Origin: Durusdinium trenchii
Lineage: Eukaryota > Sar > Dinophyceae > Suessiales > Symbiodiniaceae
DNA: 64,000 nt
Reading direction: 5' to 3'
Assembly (NCBI GenBank): GCA_963970005.1
Contig: CAXAMN010026362.1
Location: 69,827 to 133,826 of the forward strand
In this document: piece after piece, positions 1 through 10,852 of the stretch
Layout: each line of letters begins with the position of its first letter
Numbering within the stretch: the first letter of the stretch is position 1
The notes under the pieces: model-generated
What the model saw: the letters and a program-made list of their open reading frames with translations, nothing else
What the model was told of the DNA's origin: nothing
Database searches by the model: none
Position numbers and translations under genes: made by a program

Positions 1-93
1 CTTACTACTAGGAACAAGAAGCTACTAGGAACAAAGGGCATCGCTACTAGGAGCGATCGGACGCTACTAGTAGCTCCTGGGTCTAGACCATGT
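1..93 (+). repeat. Modular CTACTAG repeat array
   Basis: First of many arrays in the window. Short modules (GAACAAGAAG; GAGCAAAGGGCATCG; GAGCGATCGGACG) are each bracketed by CTACTAG or its reverse complement CTAGTAG. Here the modules read in what I call the forward orientation. Confidence 0.85.
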
Positions 94-1800
94 CGATCCC
101 TCCTTCCTGTAGCTTTTCACACGAGCGCCACGTGAGGATGTTGCCCCGGGTCAACATATTTTACTGCAAGATGGCACTTTGGATGAAGGGGGGGCGCGGT
201 CATTGTTCTTGGTGGCATGGGCTTGGTTTGCTTTGAGGTGTACTTTGCTGTCACCATAGAATTTGGAACGCCCCGTGGGTGGTTTGTCTCTCCGGATTCG
301 TTGAAGATAGCTGCTTGGGATTAGCTGGTGATTTATGACTTCAGGGAACCTTACTCATCATGTTAACAATGTTGCTAAAGGGTTCCCTATCTTTCTTCCA
401 CGCATCAGCGTTCAGTCAGCACCTCCGGCGATATTCTCATGCATGTAAAATCCTCGGGGTGCATCATGAACGCAGTGCACACGCCTCCTTGAACAGACCC
501 AAGCCTTTAAGCGATGCCCGAAGATGAGGCACATTAGTGACAGGTGGGTTGTCTCAAAGGACTGGTGCTGAAGGGAATCATGAAAACCGACCAACCGGTT
601 GGAGGAATTTGCCAATTTTCTGTGGCCGAAGACTGGCCGCTCACCCATGCCGATGGAAGCAAACCTTCCGACAGCCGCCTACACTGTTCCGGGTAGGTGG
701 CCTGGTTGAGCACGAAGCCTTTGTTACTAGCTTCTATCTACCGATGCACTTGTTACGTCCATCCGGTTGCCCAAGGAACTGTGATCTTGGAGGCAGGCTG
801 GGACCGGAGCCCGTGGAGCGAACGACGGAGCGAACGCACGTCGTTCGTAAGAAACACGTCGTTCTCGACGACTTGCGGAAGCGAATCGAAAGCGAATCGG
901 TCATTGAGATAGGTATGGCTCCAGAAAGGTTTGGCCGACAGAGATCTGAGGTGATTGAGACATGGGATGCTCGCATCGACGTTTCTCCTCAGTTGCTTTT
1001 AGAAGGCCAAAGCTGGGAACGTGGCACCGGATTTTGTTGCCAAAGAGGGAGACCCTCAATTATATAGCCTTGGTAATGGGAAGAGCAAACACCAATGGTC
1101 CAGCAAAGGAGCTTGTTTGTGAATCTTTTCTCATTCCGAATCCTCATTGTCTTAGACATGGCTAGCAATGCTATCGTGTCCTGCACGGTCACCCGCTTCG
1201 CTTGGACTTTGGGCAGGTCACCGGCACCGGGCCTGACTACGTCGACACCAAGGTGGGGGGGCCGCACATGCGTGCCGTCGAGCGGTGCGGACCAGGCTCC
1301 TGGCAGTCGGAGTCTTTCGGTTTGCGGAGCATTGAACTAAATGAGGCTTAAGAATCTGAACCCCAAGGATGCCCTGAGAACCTGCAGAATCCCTTGTTTG
1401 TAAAGATCACTTTTGGATTCCTACACAATGCAATTGGTATTTGCGTTTGTGCCTCCTGCAGAAAAGTTGCACATGATTCTGCCCATGAGCCTTGGGGCCT
1501 TGCTACTTGGGGTTGGAGTCCGAACCTCCATTGGCACTGCATTGGAAATGATTCCGGAAAACAGGAAAACCAAGAAGAACGGGTGATTCACAGAACTAGG
1601 GTTTCAATTCCCAGGGGCTAAGTCAAGTGTACCAGTGTACCATTTGTTTCGTTTTGTTTTGAGGTCTTGAACGATGGGCGCCTGGGGGAGAAGAAGAACG
1701 TGAATGTGCCCGGCGCCGGGGCACTTGGGGGCACTCCGCAGCGCTCCGCAACACTTGATAGTGGCGGATTTCTGGAAAACCACAACGTCTTCCAACCTAA
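94..1800. other. No supportable gene
   Basis: Open frames up to about 176 codons exist here on both strands, but I find no family motif and no pair of splice sites with consistent phase. Upstream exons of the pyruvate kinase gene (for example the N-terminal part before the NLP motif) could lie here. I searched for its usual N-terminal motifs and did not find them. Confidence 0.4.
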
Positions 1801-1801
1801 T

Positions 1802-2000
1802 AGCAAACTAGTAGCGTCCGATCGCTCCTAGTAGCGATGCCAGGAGCCCCTAGTAGCGAACATTGCTCCCAGTAGCAAGGCCAGGAGCCCCTAGTAGCAT
1901 CCTTGTTCCTAATGGCAAACTATATGAGGACCTTTCTTCCCTTTCTTTTTCTTTGCTTCCAATAGCGATGGCCTCCAACCAAATAGCCATGTCCTCCAAC
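1802..2000 (-). repeat. Modular repeat array, reverse orientation
   Basis: Reverse-complement modules (CGTCCGATCGCTC, CGATGCCAGGAGCCC) separated by CTAGTAG run from 1802 to 1925. A separate pair of the other module type, GCGATGGCCTCCAACC, follows at 1964-2000. Confidence 0.8.
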
Positions 2001-2280
2001 CACAGCGTCTTGCGCTTTTGACAGCTTGGAAACTCTTCCCGCTTGAACCCTGCAAAGCCATGGCTTTCCGGCAATTCTTACGCTCATCACCATCCAGCAC
2101 AGTTGATTTTAGTCGCTCCAGACCCGGACCATCATTTCGGCGAGTGATAGCTTGAGCGCTCACTGCGCAGTTCGATTGTGTTCAGTCGGAATGTTGTGGT
2201 CGGACTCGGACCGACCGATCCACTACCTTTTTGGTGCAAAGCATCTCCCAACGTTCACGTTCGATCGGACTCTGTCTCAG

Positions 2281-2328
2281 GTGAAGATCAATCTTCCCGT
2301 CGTCGATGAGCGTGAGATCCATGACATT
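2281..2328 (+). CDS. PK: Pyruvate kinase candidate exon (NLP motif)
   Basis: After the acceptor CTCAG at 2276-2280 the frame reads [15 protein letters not shown]. This resembles the NLP...D..DI segment that precedes the barrel in pyruvate kinases. It lacks the usual extra residues between NLP and the next acidic stretch. The 3' edge is unclear; a GC donor at 2329 is one choice. A linking exon to 3251 is not firmly seen; a segment near 2615-2657 reading [13 protein letters not shown] is a possibility. Confidence 0.5.
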
Positions 2329-5300
2329 GCCGCCCGGCGAGAGTGCCGCCCACGATGCTTGAAAAGCGGACGGGTAGGAAGGTTTGGAGTGCCATGAGCT
2401 TCCAAGTCTTGATGCGAACACAAAGGTCCACCGGAGGAGACATGGGACGAATACGACAGGCCTTTTTGCCCAATAAATTGGCAAAGTTCTCGAAAGCAAA
2501 CAGTTGCAGGCAACAACGGCATAGTGAACGTCTCGGAGTCCACCCATCGAGTGTCGAACGACAAATTGGGTTCCAACGACGTGTTCCGCTGGGCAAACAA
2601 CGACCGCCGGTTTTCTGGAGGTCAACTGGGCCAAGCCGCACAAGGTGCGGGAGTCGCTCGGCGCGCCGTTTTGGTAGCCGATCTCAGTCGATCCACACGT
2701 GCAAGTCTCTACCTAGACCACATGGGAGTTGCGAAAGGGCTGAAGGAGTCTTTCTTTCTTTTTCACATGTCTCACATGCTAAGCAAGGCTCTGCATTCAA
2801 GGATTCATGCGTAGCAAGATATTGCTTCTAGTTCATGAGTTTGAAGCCGGAATTCCGGCTTACTTTTGGCAAAGAAATTGATTTGTTTTGGACTGACTGG
2901 AATATACAGTAACTTTTGGACCGGAATGCTTGATCAAGCAACTGTCGATGGCTTGGGAGAGCCTGTCGTCAGGCGCATTACATTGCCTTGAGCTTCGTTC
3001 AGTCGGCCCAAGATATCCGTGATTGCAGGTGCACATGCGCTTTGCCGGAACTTTGGACCATTTCTGACCTTTCATCCCTTTTTTGGACGACCTGGAGGGA
3101 GATGCCCTTGTCTTTTCCCCTCTCTTTTTTGGTTTTGGTGTGCAACTGTGCAACCAAGCATCTCTGCTTCACAGCTTCAAGTAGGCCCGCACTCCGTCAC
3201 AAACCACGTGGCCGCTCCGGGACGTGGGCTTTCCTCCCACGCCACACGAGGAAGCACTCCGCGGCCGACACGAAGATCATCGCGAAGATCGAGAACGTGG
3301 CACGGCTAGCAGCGACGGCAAAGGCACTGGAAAAGGCCCTTGTTCCGTTCGTAGTAAGGCCAGGAGCCCCGTTCGTGGCGTCCGATCGCTCCGTTCGTAG
3401 CGATGCCCTTTGCTACTAGTTACTAGTAGCTTCTTGTTACTAGTAGTAATGGCCTCCAACCTAGTAGCGATGGCCTCCAATTTCTGGATGTATGTGACAT
3501 GGATTCAGAACCATGCCTTCCTGGCAGTCCTCCATGAACCAGGTTTCGAAGGTACCCGACCTGTTCTGTAATGGAAGCAAGAGCCCTTTTCCAACTCAGG
3601 TGGAGGGCCTGCGGCATTTTGATGAGATCCTGCGGGAGGCTTTTGGGCGGAACTCTTTGGCAAGGGCAGAGACATGGGCTTGAAGAAAAATAAAGTTGAT
3701 CACTGATCACAAATAACTGTCGAAACAAGAGAGGTCCTCACAAGTAACTTACTTTTATGAATCATTAGGTGGTCCCTCTTCACCCTTTTTGTGGCACATG
3801 TTAGTCTGAGTCCAACCCACGGGGTGTGTCTTTCGTGTCTTGCGAAGATTGATTGGAGTCTCTTCCCACAATACGCTTGCCAACTTAATTTTTGATTCTT
3901 AATTAGGAACAGGGAGGTAGTCAGATATGTGGTTATTTTGGCATCCCAAGTGTTGCCTCTGTAGTCGCGATCTAGAATCTATAAGCCTTCTCCCTACTTT
4001 TTTTGCCCAGAGCCACCACGAGGGGAGACTTTACCAAGTCTAGTGGGAATGAACGTGAATGAACTAGCAAGAATATCGGTCATTTTTCTTGATCTTCAGT
4101 TCCTTCCGCCTTCGGTTCACGGGCTGGTTCAATTGAAGACACTTGGACCATTCGTTTGTTTGTCAGTCTGTGACCATTAGGCCGATGGAATCATGGTGGC
4201 CAGAGGCGTGGGGGTTGGCCAAAGGGATTTTCCAATCTCTGAGGAGATGGCCATGGTCGAGTCTCCAACCGAGTCCCATAAGAGGCAGACAAGGTGGGTG
4301 GCAGGTCATGCCAGTCTGTGTCATCATCCCGAAAAGACCACTCCACAGTATTGGGACAAGGAGCTTCTCTTTGATTGAGACAGTTCGGGGCGAAGGTGTT
4401 CCACTTGGTCGTGTCGAGTTAAAATTGATCTGGGAGACACTCACCAATCTCTATGTCCTGATGTGTGGAACAGGCTCCATTTTTCGAGATTAGGAACAAG
4501 TGCCACGCTAGTAGTAACAAGTGCCTTACTAGTAGTAACAAGAAGCTATTAGGAACAAGTATTTTGGATTTGGAAGAGCCGATCTCCTTTCCAATCTCCA
4601 CTCGACTGACCTGTGAACACGAACTCCATTCTACGGTTCCGATGCATCGATTTGGAGAGGTGACTTGGGCATGGAAATCCCCATCGAGCGGATTTGGATG
4701 GCCCAAAAGATGATGATCAAGCGATGCAAGGCGAGTTTCACGCGACAAACCCCGACGCCCGACGCTTCCAACCGGCGGTTTGAGACCGTGTCTTTCCCAC
4801 CAGTTTTGTTCCTCGCTGTCGAATGCTTCAAGTCTTAGTACAAAAACAGCACTAAGTCTTTTATGGAACACAGTTGGACAAAGCAAGGAAGTATGTGACA
4901 TCAATACAGCGAAGGCTTTTCGAAGGCCCAACCAAGCCGACTAGTAAACAGGCATTTGCAAGATGTTTGGTACTGGTACTGATCATACTTATCTTGCAGA
5001 TTGGTAACTAGAAGTTCACGCCTATACCGTGTGTATTCATAGCACTTTTGCGTCGCTGCTCTGAGAGAAAGCACAAAGTCCTTTTCACCCAACATGGATA
5101 GGCCATCCAAAGGACGCTACTAGGGGCTCCTGGCATCGCTACTAGGAGCAAAGACGCTGCTAGGGGCTCCTGGCCGTACTACTAGGAACAAGAAGGCTAC
5201 TAGGAACAAGGGCATTAGAAGCGAGCTCCTCTCGAGGAGGCAGGGAAGCTGGTGGTGACCGCCACAGAGATGTTGGCCTCCATGGAGGCCGTGAAATGCG

Positions 5301-7167
5301 AATGCCGTCAGGTCACCCAACAAGACTCATGAATAACGAGCAAGGAAGACCAAGAATGCTTTCGTTTTTTCCAAGGAAAAGAAGACCAAGGGAATGCTTT
5401 GTATTCGTTTGCCTCCTATGTTGCTGCTTCTTTGGTGTGCTGTTGGATTGGGTGGACAATTGTCACCTCTTTCTTGGATTGGTCCTTTCTCTTCGTCTCT
5501 CACCATGATTTACATCTTGATGCGTCAGCGTCAGTCTCCTTTGTGGGGTGGACTGCCCGCAAGTTTCGGTGAACGGATGTTATCTTTATTCGGTCGGCTT
5601 CCGTGTTTCCATGTGTTTCTCTCTCTATGTTGTGGCCATGCGCAAGCAAAAGCTTAAAGACTTTAAGACAAGTGCAAGAAAGGCTTTGTTTAGGCTTTCC
5701 ACACTCACCGGAGTGGGACCGTTGGATCTCCGCCAGGACAAGCCCTTCCCGACGCGTGCGGAAGCCTGTGACGTGGCCAATGCAGTGTTGGACGGCAGTG
5801 ACATGGTGATGCTGAGTGTCTCGGCGGCAGAGACCAACAGGAAAACCGAGGGTTCACCCGTAAGGGTTCAAGGCGTTGCACCCCTTCACTCTCCCAAAGC
5901 GGACGGGAGAACGGGATGCTGGGGCTGTGCAAGATCTTGATCGGTCAGAACATGATGTAGGAACAAGGACGCTACTCGGAGCAAAGGGCATCGCAACGAA
6001 CGGAGCGATCGGACGCTACCTGGCCTTACTAGGAACAAGGACGCTACTTGGTGGAAGGTAAAGAAATGAACACTGCTGCCCCGCACTTGAATGTATATCA
6101 ACATTCCCGAATGGACCATCCGATTCTTTCTCCCGTGACTCAGTTTCAGGGTCGCATCACAGTTCGTCAGCTACAACGCGAAGGCGGCGATTCGATTTTT
6201 GGATTCCCTGGAGTTGACCGGGTACCTCCAGACATGAGCCCTGGCCCAACACTCACACTCACCCCGTGCATTGTTCGCGAAGGTGGCGAGGTGGCCAATG
6301 GGGCCTTCCCCGTCCAGACCTGTGCCATGATGCGGAGGCCCTTCCAATGAAAGTCTGAAAAAACAAACAGGAAACGGGCACGGGAGTGGAGACGATGTTC
6401 TGTGATGCGAGGCGATTGATATTTGATTATTTGGGGAAGAAAGGAACAACAGAGACGCGTGACAAGTTTATCAATTCGTTTTTGGTCCCGAGACCTTTCG
6501 ACGCCTTTCTGCGTTTTCTCCCTTTGTCCCTTTTGGTGTTGGACACTCAATTCGGAGGCGACCAGGGAGACTAGGATCTCTCTCCAGCCCTCAAGCTCTG
6601 AAAGCCAAAGGGGGGCAAACTTTAGGGGTGACTTCTGCGATGGCCTCCACCCTGGAAGCGATAACCTCCAACTTGCTTTAGGGGTGACTTCTGCCTGGCA
6701 AGTTTGGAAGAGAAGATGAATTCATCCTGACACAGACCCGCGCCCACCCGCCACCAAGCCTTCAAGCTGAGCACCCATGCAGTCTTCAAAGGTTGGTAGA
6801 ACCGCACAATGTGTTGGTTTTCAACTTTCGATGGATATAGGCACGGAGCCCTACTTGCGCCTGCGTATTGGTCTGTGTTCCGCAATACATGCACACACCT
6901 TCACCATCGCTGACTCTTTGAGGGGCCAAGAAACGAGCGACAGACGCAAGAGGAAACACCAAAAAGAACACCAAAACGCCATGCACAAAAAAAACAAGAA
7001 GCTACTAGGAACAAGTGCATCGCTTCTAGTAACAAGTGCCTTACTAGTAGTAACATGTAGTAACAAGGACGCTACTAGGCAAATCCACAAGGGGCAAAGA
7101 AGGCTTCGTATCACCTCCCAGTGCCTTTCCTTCCCAGGATCATTGAGGAGGCGGAGCATGCCCTAGA
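2281..7167 (+). CDS. PK: Pyruvate kinase, multi-exon (partial)
   Basis: Pyruvate kinase converts phosphoenolpyruvate and ADP to pyruvate and ATP in glycolysis. Exons at 3251-3296, 3600-3638, 4181-4205, 4660-4730, 5240-5287, 5737-5815, 6283-6337 and 7138-7167 splice in one frame. Read in order they give the family landmarks: [73 protein letters not shown] and ANGAFP. A weaker first exon at 2281-2328 (INLP followed by an acidic stretch) precedes them. The landmark sequence covers the metal and substrate binding part of the barrel, including the ARGD loop. Five of the seven internal introns start with GC. I did not find the N-terminal exons or the C-terminal regulatory domain, so the gene is incomplete as read. 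Seven joins with matching phase make the identification firm. The exact edges of the outer exons are less sure. Confidence 0.9.
3251..3296 (+). CDS. PK: Pyruvate kinase exon with KIIAKIEN
   Basis: The acceptor is ACGAG and the donor GT is at 3297. The exon encodes the strand with the catalytic lysine (KIIAKIEN). It ends at a codon boundary, matching the phase 0 start of the next exon. Confidence 0.85.
3345..3480 (-). repeat. Modular repeat array in pyruvate kinase intron
   Basis: Contains the variant separator CGTTCGTAG in place of CTAGTAG in its first half, then ordinary modules, then two GCGATGGCCTCCAA modules. It lies wholly inside the intron between the exons at 3251 and 3600. Confidence 0.85.
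3600..3638 (+). CDS. PK: Pyruvate kinase exon, 13 codons
   Basis: The acceptor is CTCAG and a GC donor is at 3639. It encodes [13 protein letters not shown], which links KIEN to the ADGIMVARG motif with no extra or missing residue. Confidence 0.85.
4181..4205 (+). CDS. PK: Pyruvate kinase 25-nt micro-exon
   Basis: It encodes ADGIMVAR plus the first base of Gly. The codon just upstream in frame is TAG, whose AG serves as the acceptor, so the exon cannot extend upstream. A GC donor follows at 4206. Confidence 0.85.
4491..4562 (+). repeat. Modular repeat array in pyruvate kinase intron
   Basis: Carries the AACAAGTGCC(A/T)TACTAGTAGT variant, with TAGTAGTAACAAG separators. It ends about 100 nt before the next exon. 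Confidence 0.8.
4660..4730 (+). CDS. PK: Pyruvate kinase exon ([14 protein letters not shown])
   Basis: It starts two bases into the Gly codon of ARGD and ends at AAG with a GC donor at 4731. An alternative GT donor at 4735 would change AGK to ARK at the join, so the GC donor fits the family better. Confidence 0.85.
5112..5218 (+). repeat. Modular repeat array abutting a 3' splice site
   Basis: Four modules, including two GGGGCTCCTGGC units. The array ends about 20 nt before the acceptor of the exon at 5240. Confidence 0.85.
5240..5287 (+). CDS. PK: Pyruvate kinase exon (TATEML)
   Basis: The acceptor is GAGGAG and a GC donor is at 5288. It encodes [16 protein letters not shown], and both ends fall on codon boundaries. 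Confidence 0.85.
5737..5815 (+). CDS. PK: Pyruvate kinase exon (PTRAE signature)
   Basis: The acceptor is GCCAG and the donor GT is at 5816. It encodes [16 protein letters not shown] and MVML, the most diagnostic stretch of the gene. It ends one base into the Ser codon that the next exon completes. Confidence 0.9.
5958..6055 (+). repeat. Modular repeat array in pyruvate kinase intron
   Basis: A mixed array in which one separator is CGAACGGAG and others are CTACTCGG or CTACTTGG, so its separators are worn relative to other copies. Confidence 0.75.
6283..6337 (+). CDS. PK: Pyruvate kinase exon (SGE, NGAFPV)
   Basis: It completes Ser-Gly-Glu and continues [19 protein letters not shown] donor is at 6338. 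Its two split codons fit both neighbours exactly. Confidence 0.9.
7003..7080 (+). repeat. Modular repeat array in pyruvate kinase intron
   Basis: Forward modules with the AACAAGTGCATCG variant, 58 nt upstream of the exon at 7138. Confidence 0.8.
7138..7167 (+). CDS. PK: Pyruvate kinase exon (IIEEAEHAL)
   Basis: The acceptor is TCCCAG. It completes the split Arg codon, then reads IIEEAEHAL, the helix that follows the barrel in the family. A GC donor at 7168 is likely. No later exon was recognised. Confidence 0.75.
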
Positions 7168-7521
7168 GCCTTGGCCACGGAGGGTCTTGGACAAGGAACG
7201 ACATGAAAAAGGCCGAGAAGTCCAAGGTGACCTGGGTTTTGCTGGTCATATTTGGTCAAGGACCTGGGAGAAGCCCCAGAAGGCCAAGTTCCAAGCCACA
7301 GAGAGGATCAATGGAGACAGGGGGAGTGAAATCCTTCAGAGCGAAAGCTGATTGCGTCAACACCCTTTGACATACTGTACTACTAGTTACAACGATTTTT
7401 TCAATGTACTTGGGAGGGAACACCGGGGGGGACAGGCCGGGGGGGTTCTATTTGAGAAGGTTTGACCTTTGACCGTCTTGCTGGATGACCCTGCAGCAGA
7501 AAGAGACTGAGGAACTGACAG

Positions 7522-7646
7522 TAGCTTCTTGCTACTAGTAGCGATGCCCTTTGCTCCTAGTAGCGTCCTTGTTCCTAGTAGTAAGGCCAGGAGCCCCTAG
7601 TAGCGTCCTTGCTCCTAGTAGCGATGCCCTTGTTACTACTAGCAGA
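7522..7646 (-). repeat. Modular repeat array, reverse orientation
   Basis: A long regular copy: six or more modules with intact CTAGTAG separators. Confidence 0.85.
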
Positions 7647-8562
7647 AAAAGACTGAGGAACTGGACTCCTCCCACAGCGTCTTTACCTGACCAATGGCCC
7701 CGCCGTTCGTGCGAACGGCTGGTGCCGTGAATTTTCGGCGGCTTCGCCTTTGAAACAGGGAGGCTGTTTGACCGGTGAGGTCAGAGTGTGAGGACTTAGG
7801 CGAACAAGGTCTGCAAGGTTAGCCATTTCAACGACTTGAGATTCCCTTTGGTGAGGAGGCCTTCTTGTTCTGGCTCGTGCCGCCAGTGCATGTTCTGAGA
7901 AGGACGTCCACGTTGTTCCAACTGGATTCGACTCAAGCGAACTAAGGGGCTTTCCCATCCCCTCAGTGCCCACGGTTATTTGGGGAGTAGATCATGCTAC
8001 CCAATCAACTCCTGCACTTCCAAAAGAGAGAATAGTTCACCCCGCTTCGTAGTCCACAAAGGATTCATTTGCCATGGGGCCACTAGTGCAGTATTTTGAG
8101 AGCCATTTTTGCAGTACGGGAACAGATTGCAAATGACAGGGGTGCGGCGACTTTGGGACTCACACAGCTGAGTTCTGTTTTGTTTTTGATGCCTTCCGTT
8201 CAAAGGGACGAACCAGCTTGGACTTCCAAATTCCCCCCAAATTCACCAACCAATTTGTAGACATGTCATATTTGTGGCTTTGTCTTGTTGCAGGAGCCCT
8301 CCCAATAAGATAGAACTGCAAGACGAGAGCTCGTCTTGGATCGCGCTCGTCTGAGAGTGCATAGAGTTGCTTTGCGGATCCAGCTGAGCTGAAGCTGATG
8401 GGCGAGATAGAGGGAAGGCATGGATCCCCGTAGAAAGAAAACAACTTGTCTTGTGGCTGGATCTTGGGGTTCTGCATCCTATCCTGGACAACTTATGAAC
8501 CTGGCACTGCCAAGAATCTTTCTTTTTTGGAACTATACACAATGAACTGGTTTATACTAGAG

Positions 8563-8625
8563 GACGCTACTAGGAGCAAAGGGCTCCTGGCCTTACTAGG
8601 AACAAGGACGCTACTAGGAACAAAC
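8563..8625 (+). repeat. Modular repeat array
   Basis: Three forward modules, with the GGGCTCCTGGCCTTA unit fused directly to an upstream GAGCAAA unit. Confidence 0.8.
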
Positions 8626-9037
8626 TATACCTGTACACAAATACCACGACCTCACCGTCGAACGGCCCTGCCGGGCGAAGGGGAAGGGATTCCTTTCGCC
8701 GCGAAGGATTTTGTAAACCGTCCTGAGCCCCAAGCGTTGGGGGTTCGCCAAATCATCTACACCAACTGCAGGGTGGTTTCATCTTTCTCAAGAGTGGTTC
8801 GGGTTTCTTTGGCTCATCGTGCCAAAGACCTCAGCATAGCACCTTCACTTATTAGGGGATGTATTTGAGCGCACGTGCAATTGAACCGTGCGACTTGTTT
8901 GGCGAATCCCCCCATCTCTTTGTTGACTTTGTACAGGAAGCGCAGCTGTCGACCAAAAGCGCAGCGGTCGACGTGCAGGGTTTCGAGGAAGGAGCACGCC
9001 CAGACAGCCATCCACCTCCGTGCTTGCTCAACAAGAA

Positions 9038-9085
9038 TAGCTGCTAGGAACAAAGGGCATCGCTACTAGGAGCAACAAGCTACTA
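9038..9085 (+). repeat. Short modular repeat copy
   Basis: Two modules only (GAACAAAGGGCATCG and GAGCAACAAG). Confidence 0.7.
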
Positions 9086-10013
9086 TTCTACGATTCCACT
9101 GCCGTTGAGAAAGTTGTTAGGATAAGTGTCTGGAGCTCGGGAGAATATTGAGCACTTTAATTTGTCAGATTTATCCAGCTGAATCATGGGGGCGATAGTA
9201 CCAGCAATGTGTGCCCTCAACTTAAACCCGTCAGCAGGACCAGGCAAAGGTCTCCCCCAAATGATTAGAGGGAAAGGATGCTTAAAGGTCATTCACTATT
9301 CCAAAAGTGGTCGGAGCGTTTGAAACCTCTTTTTCCACCTCTGTTTCTGGCCCGATGAAACCCACCGCGGGTACGCGTTGCTGAGGTCGAGGACGGGAGG
9401 AATCGGCTGCGTGAGATGCAGAGTTCCTCTCGGTTGACCGGGGATCACTTGACCAGTCGGAGCAGGGAGACTTTGATAAACCGCAGATTTCGCAGTAGGG
9501 GAAGGCACCGTCTCGTCTGGATTTGTCCAGAAGCCAAGGACCAGAAAGCCTGGAGAAAGGGGAGAAATGGTCAGGTGACTACTCAGGTGACCTTTCTCGC
9601 TTCATCCGTTTTGCTCGTTTCACCCACACCCGTTTCACCGCTCGGTGAACCGCTCTCAAAGGAAACAAAGTGCACCGCCAGAGATCCGTGCGTGCGATGT
9701 TTGTGCCGATCTGCATTGGTCGGGGTCCAACGGACACAAACAACTTGCCAAACATAGTCCTTAGAGCCTTAGATGTGCTGGGAGCCCATTCCAAGCAACT
9801 CATGAAATGGCATGCTTCTGACCAAGGAAGCATTTCACCAGTGTCAAAAAGCATGTTGTTTTTCTCCATGAAGAATCGCAAGTTGATCCACTCGCGAGTG
9901 ATTCGCCTCGAGAACTGTTTCTTTGACTGGAGAGCCTGGCCGGTGAAAAGTGAAAAGGTGATTTCACTCCAGGGCACAAAGCAATGTTGAAAAACTGAAC
10001 GTATCATTGGCAA

Positions 10014-10110
10014 GGACGCAACTAGTAGCAAAAGGCATCGCTACTAGGAGCGATCGAACGCTACGAACGGGGCTCCTGGCCGTACTACGAACGGAACAAT
10101 GTTCGCTATT
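10014..10110 (+). repeat. Modular repeat array with CGAACG separators
   Basis: Half of the separators are CTACGAACGG instead of CTACTAGG, showing the two separator types mixed in one copy. Confidence 0.8.
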
Positions 10111-10336
10111 AGAAACAATAGAAGTGAGCTGGAGTGAAGTGACCTGATGTATTTATCACTTTTTGACTCTGTGGCCCTATTGATTCCTGCAGTTCCAGGG
10201 GGAGCAATTCTGGCAAAAGACCGTGTGCGACCGACGTCGAAGCGCAGGTGGTGCTGGAACCGGCGCCCTCGATCCGAAAGAGTACCCGTGAGATGGTCAG
10301 TCTGAGCCCTTGGAAGGTGGGGCGAGTGGAGGAAAT

Positions 10337-10381
10337 CCACTTGGTTGCCACTACACTCCCTTTGTAGTGGCAACCAAGTGG
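10337..10381. repeat. Perfect 19-bp inverted repeat (hairpin)
   Basis: The arms at 10337-10355 and 10363-10381 are exact reverse complements (CCACTTGGTTGCCACTACA), with a 7-nt spacer. A third partial copy of the arm follows near 10397-10412. Confidence 0.9.
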
Positions 10382-10605
10382 AAATCCCTTGGTAGCACTT
10401 GGTTGCCACTTTGTAGAGGGAGTTTCCGGAATGATCATGTTGGGATGTGAATTGCATGTAGGGAATCTTTACATTAAGATTTTCGCTCTGGTCCAGCCAC
10501 GTACTGGCAGTGCGTGTGAAGGACCGAGCGACGACGCCGAAGGGACGTCGCCCTCGGGCGACCGATGGAAACCGATGGAAAGGCCTTGATTCAAAGTAAT
10601 TCTAA

Positions 10606-10775
10606 TAGCAAACATTGTTACTACTAGTAAGGCACCTGTTACTACTAGCGTGGCACCTGTTACTAGAAGCTATTAGTAATAACAAATATGGTGCGAATTA
10701 ATTACAATGAGCTTCTTGTTACTAGTAGTAAGGCACATGTTACTAGTAGCTTGAGCTTCTTGTTACTAGTAGCGA
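10606..10775 (-). repeat. Modular repeat array just upstream of a candidate exon
   Basis: Contains the AAGGCACCTGTTACTACTAG variant several times, with reverse CTTCTTGTTACTAGTAG modules. It ends about 18 nt before the candidate acceptor at 10792. Confidence 0.8.
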
Positions 10776-10792
10776 TCAAGTCGCACGTCGAG

Positions 10793-10852
10793 GTTCCTTC
10801 AATGCCATGGACGACTTCGAACGGGAACTTCAAGAGATCACTGAAGCTGCAG
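10793..10852 (+). CDS. Candidate exon, unknown gene (acidic helix)
   Basis: Between the acceptor GTCGAG and donor GT at 10853 the frame encodes FNAMDDFERELQEITEAA, a likely amphipathic helix. I do not recognise the protein. Support is limited to splice signals, codon use and its place right after a repeat array. Confidence 0.4.

Larger units (their letters stand above)
7170..10780. other. No supportable gene; repeat arrays only
   Basis: This is where the C-terminal domain of pyruvate kinase would be expected. I searched for its usual motifs (AVRTA, TARL.S.YRP, GVTN) on the plus strand and did not see them. The arrays and one hairpin are listed separately. Confidence 0.4.
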
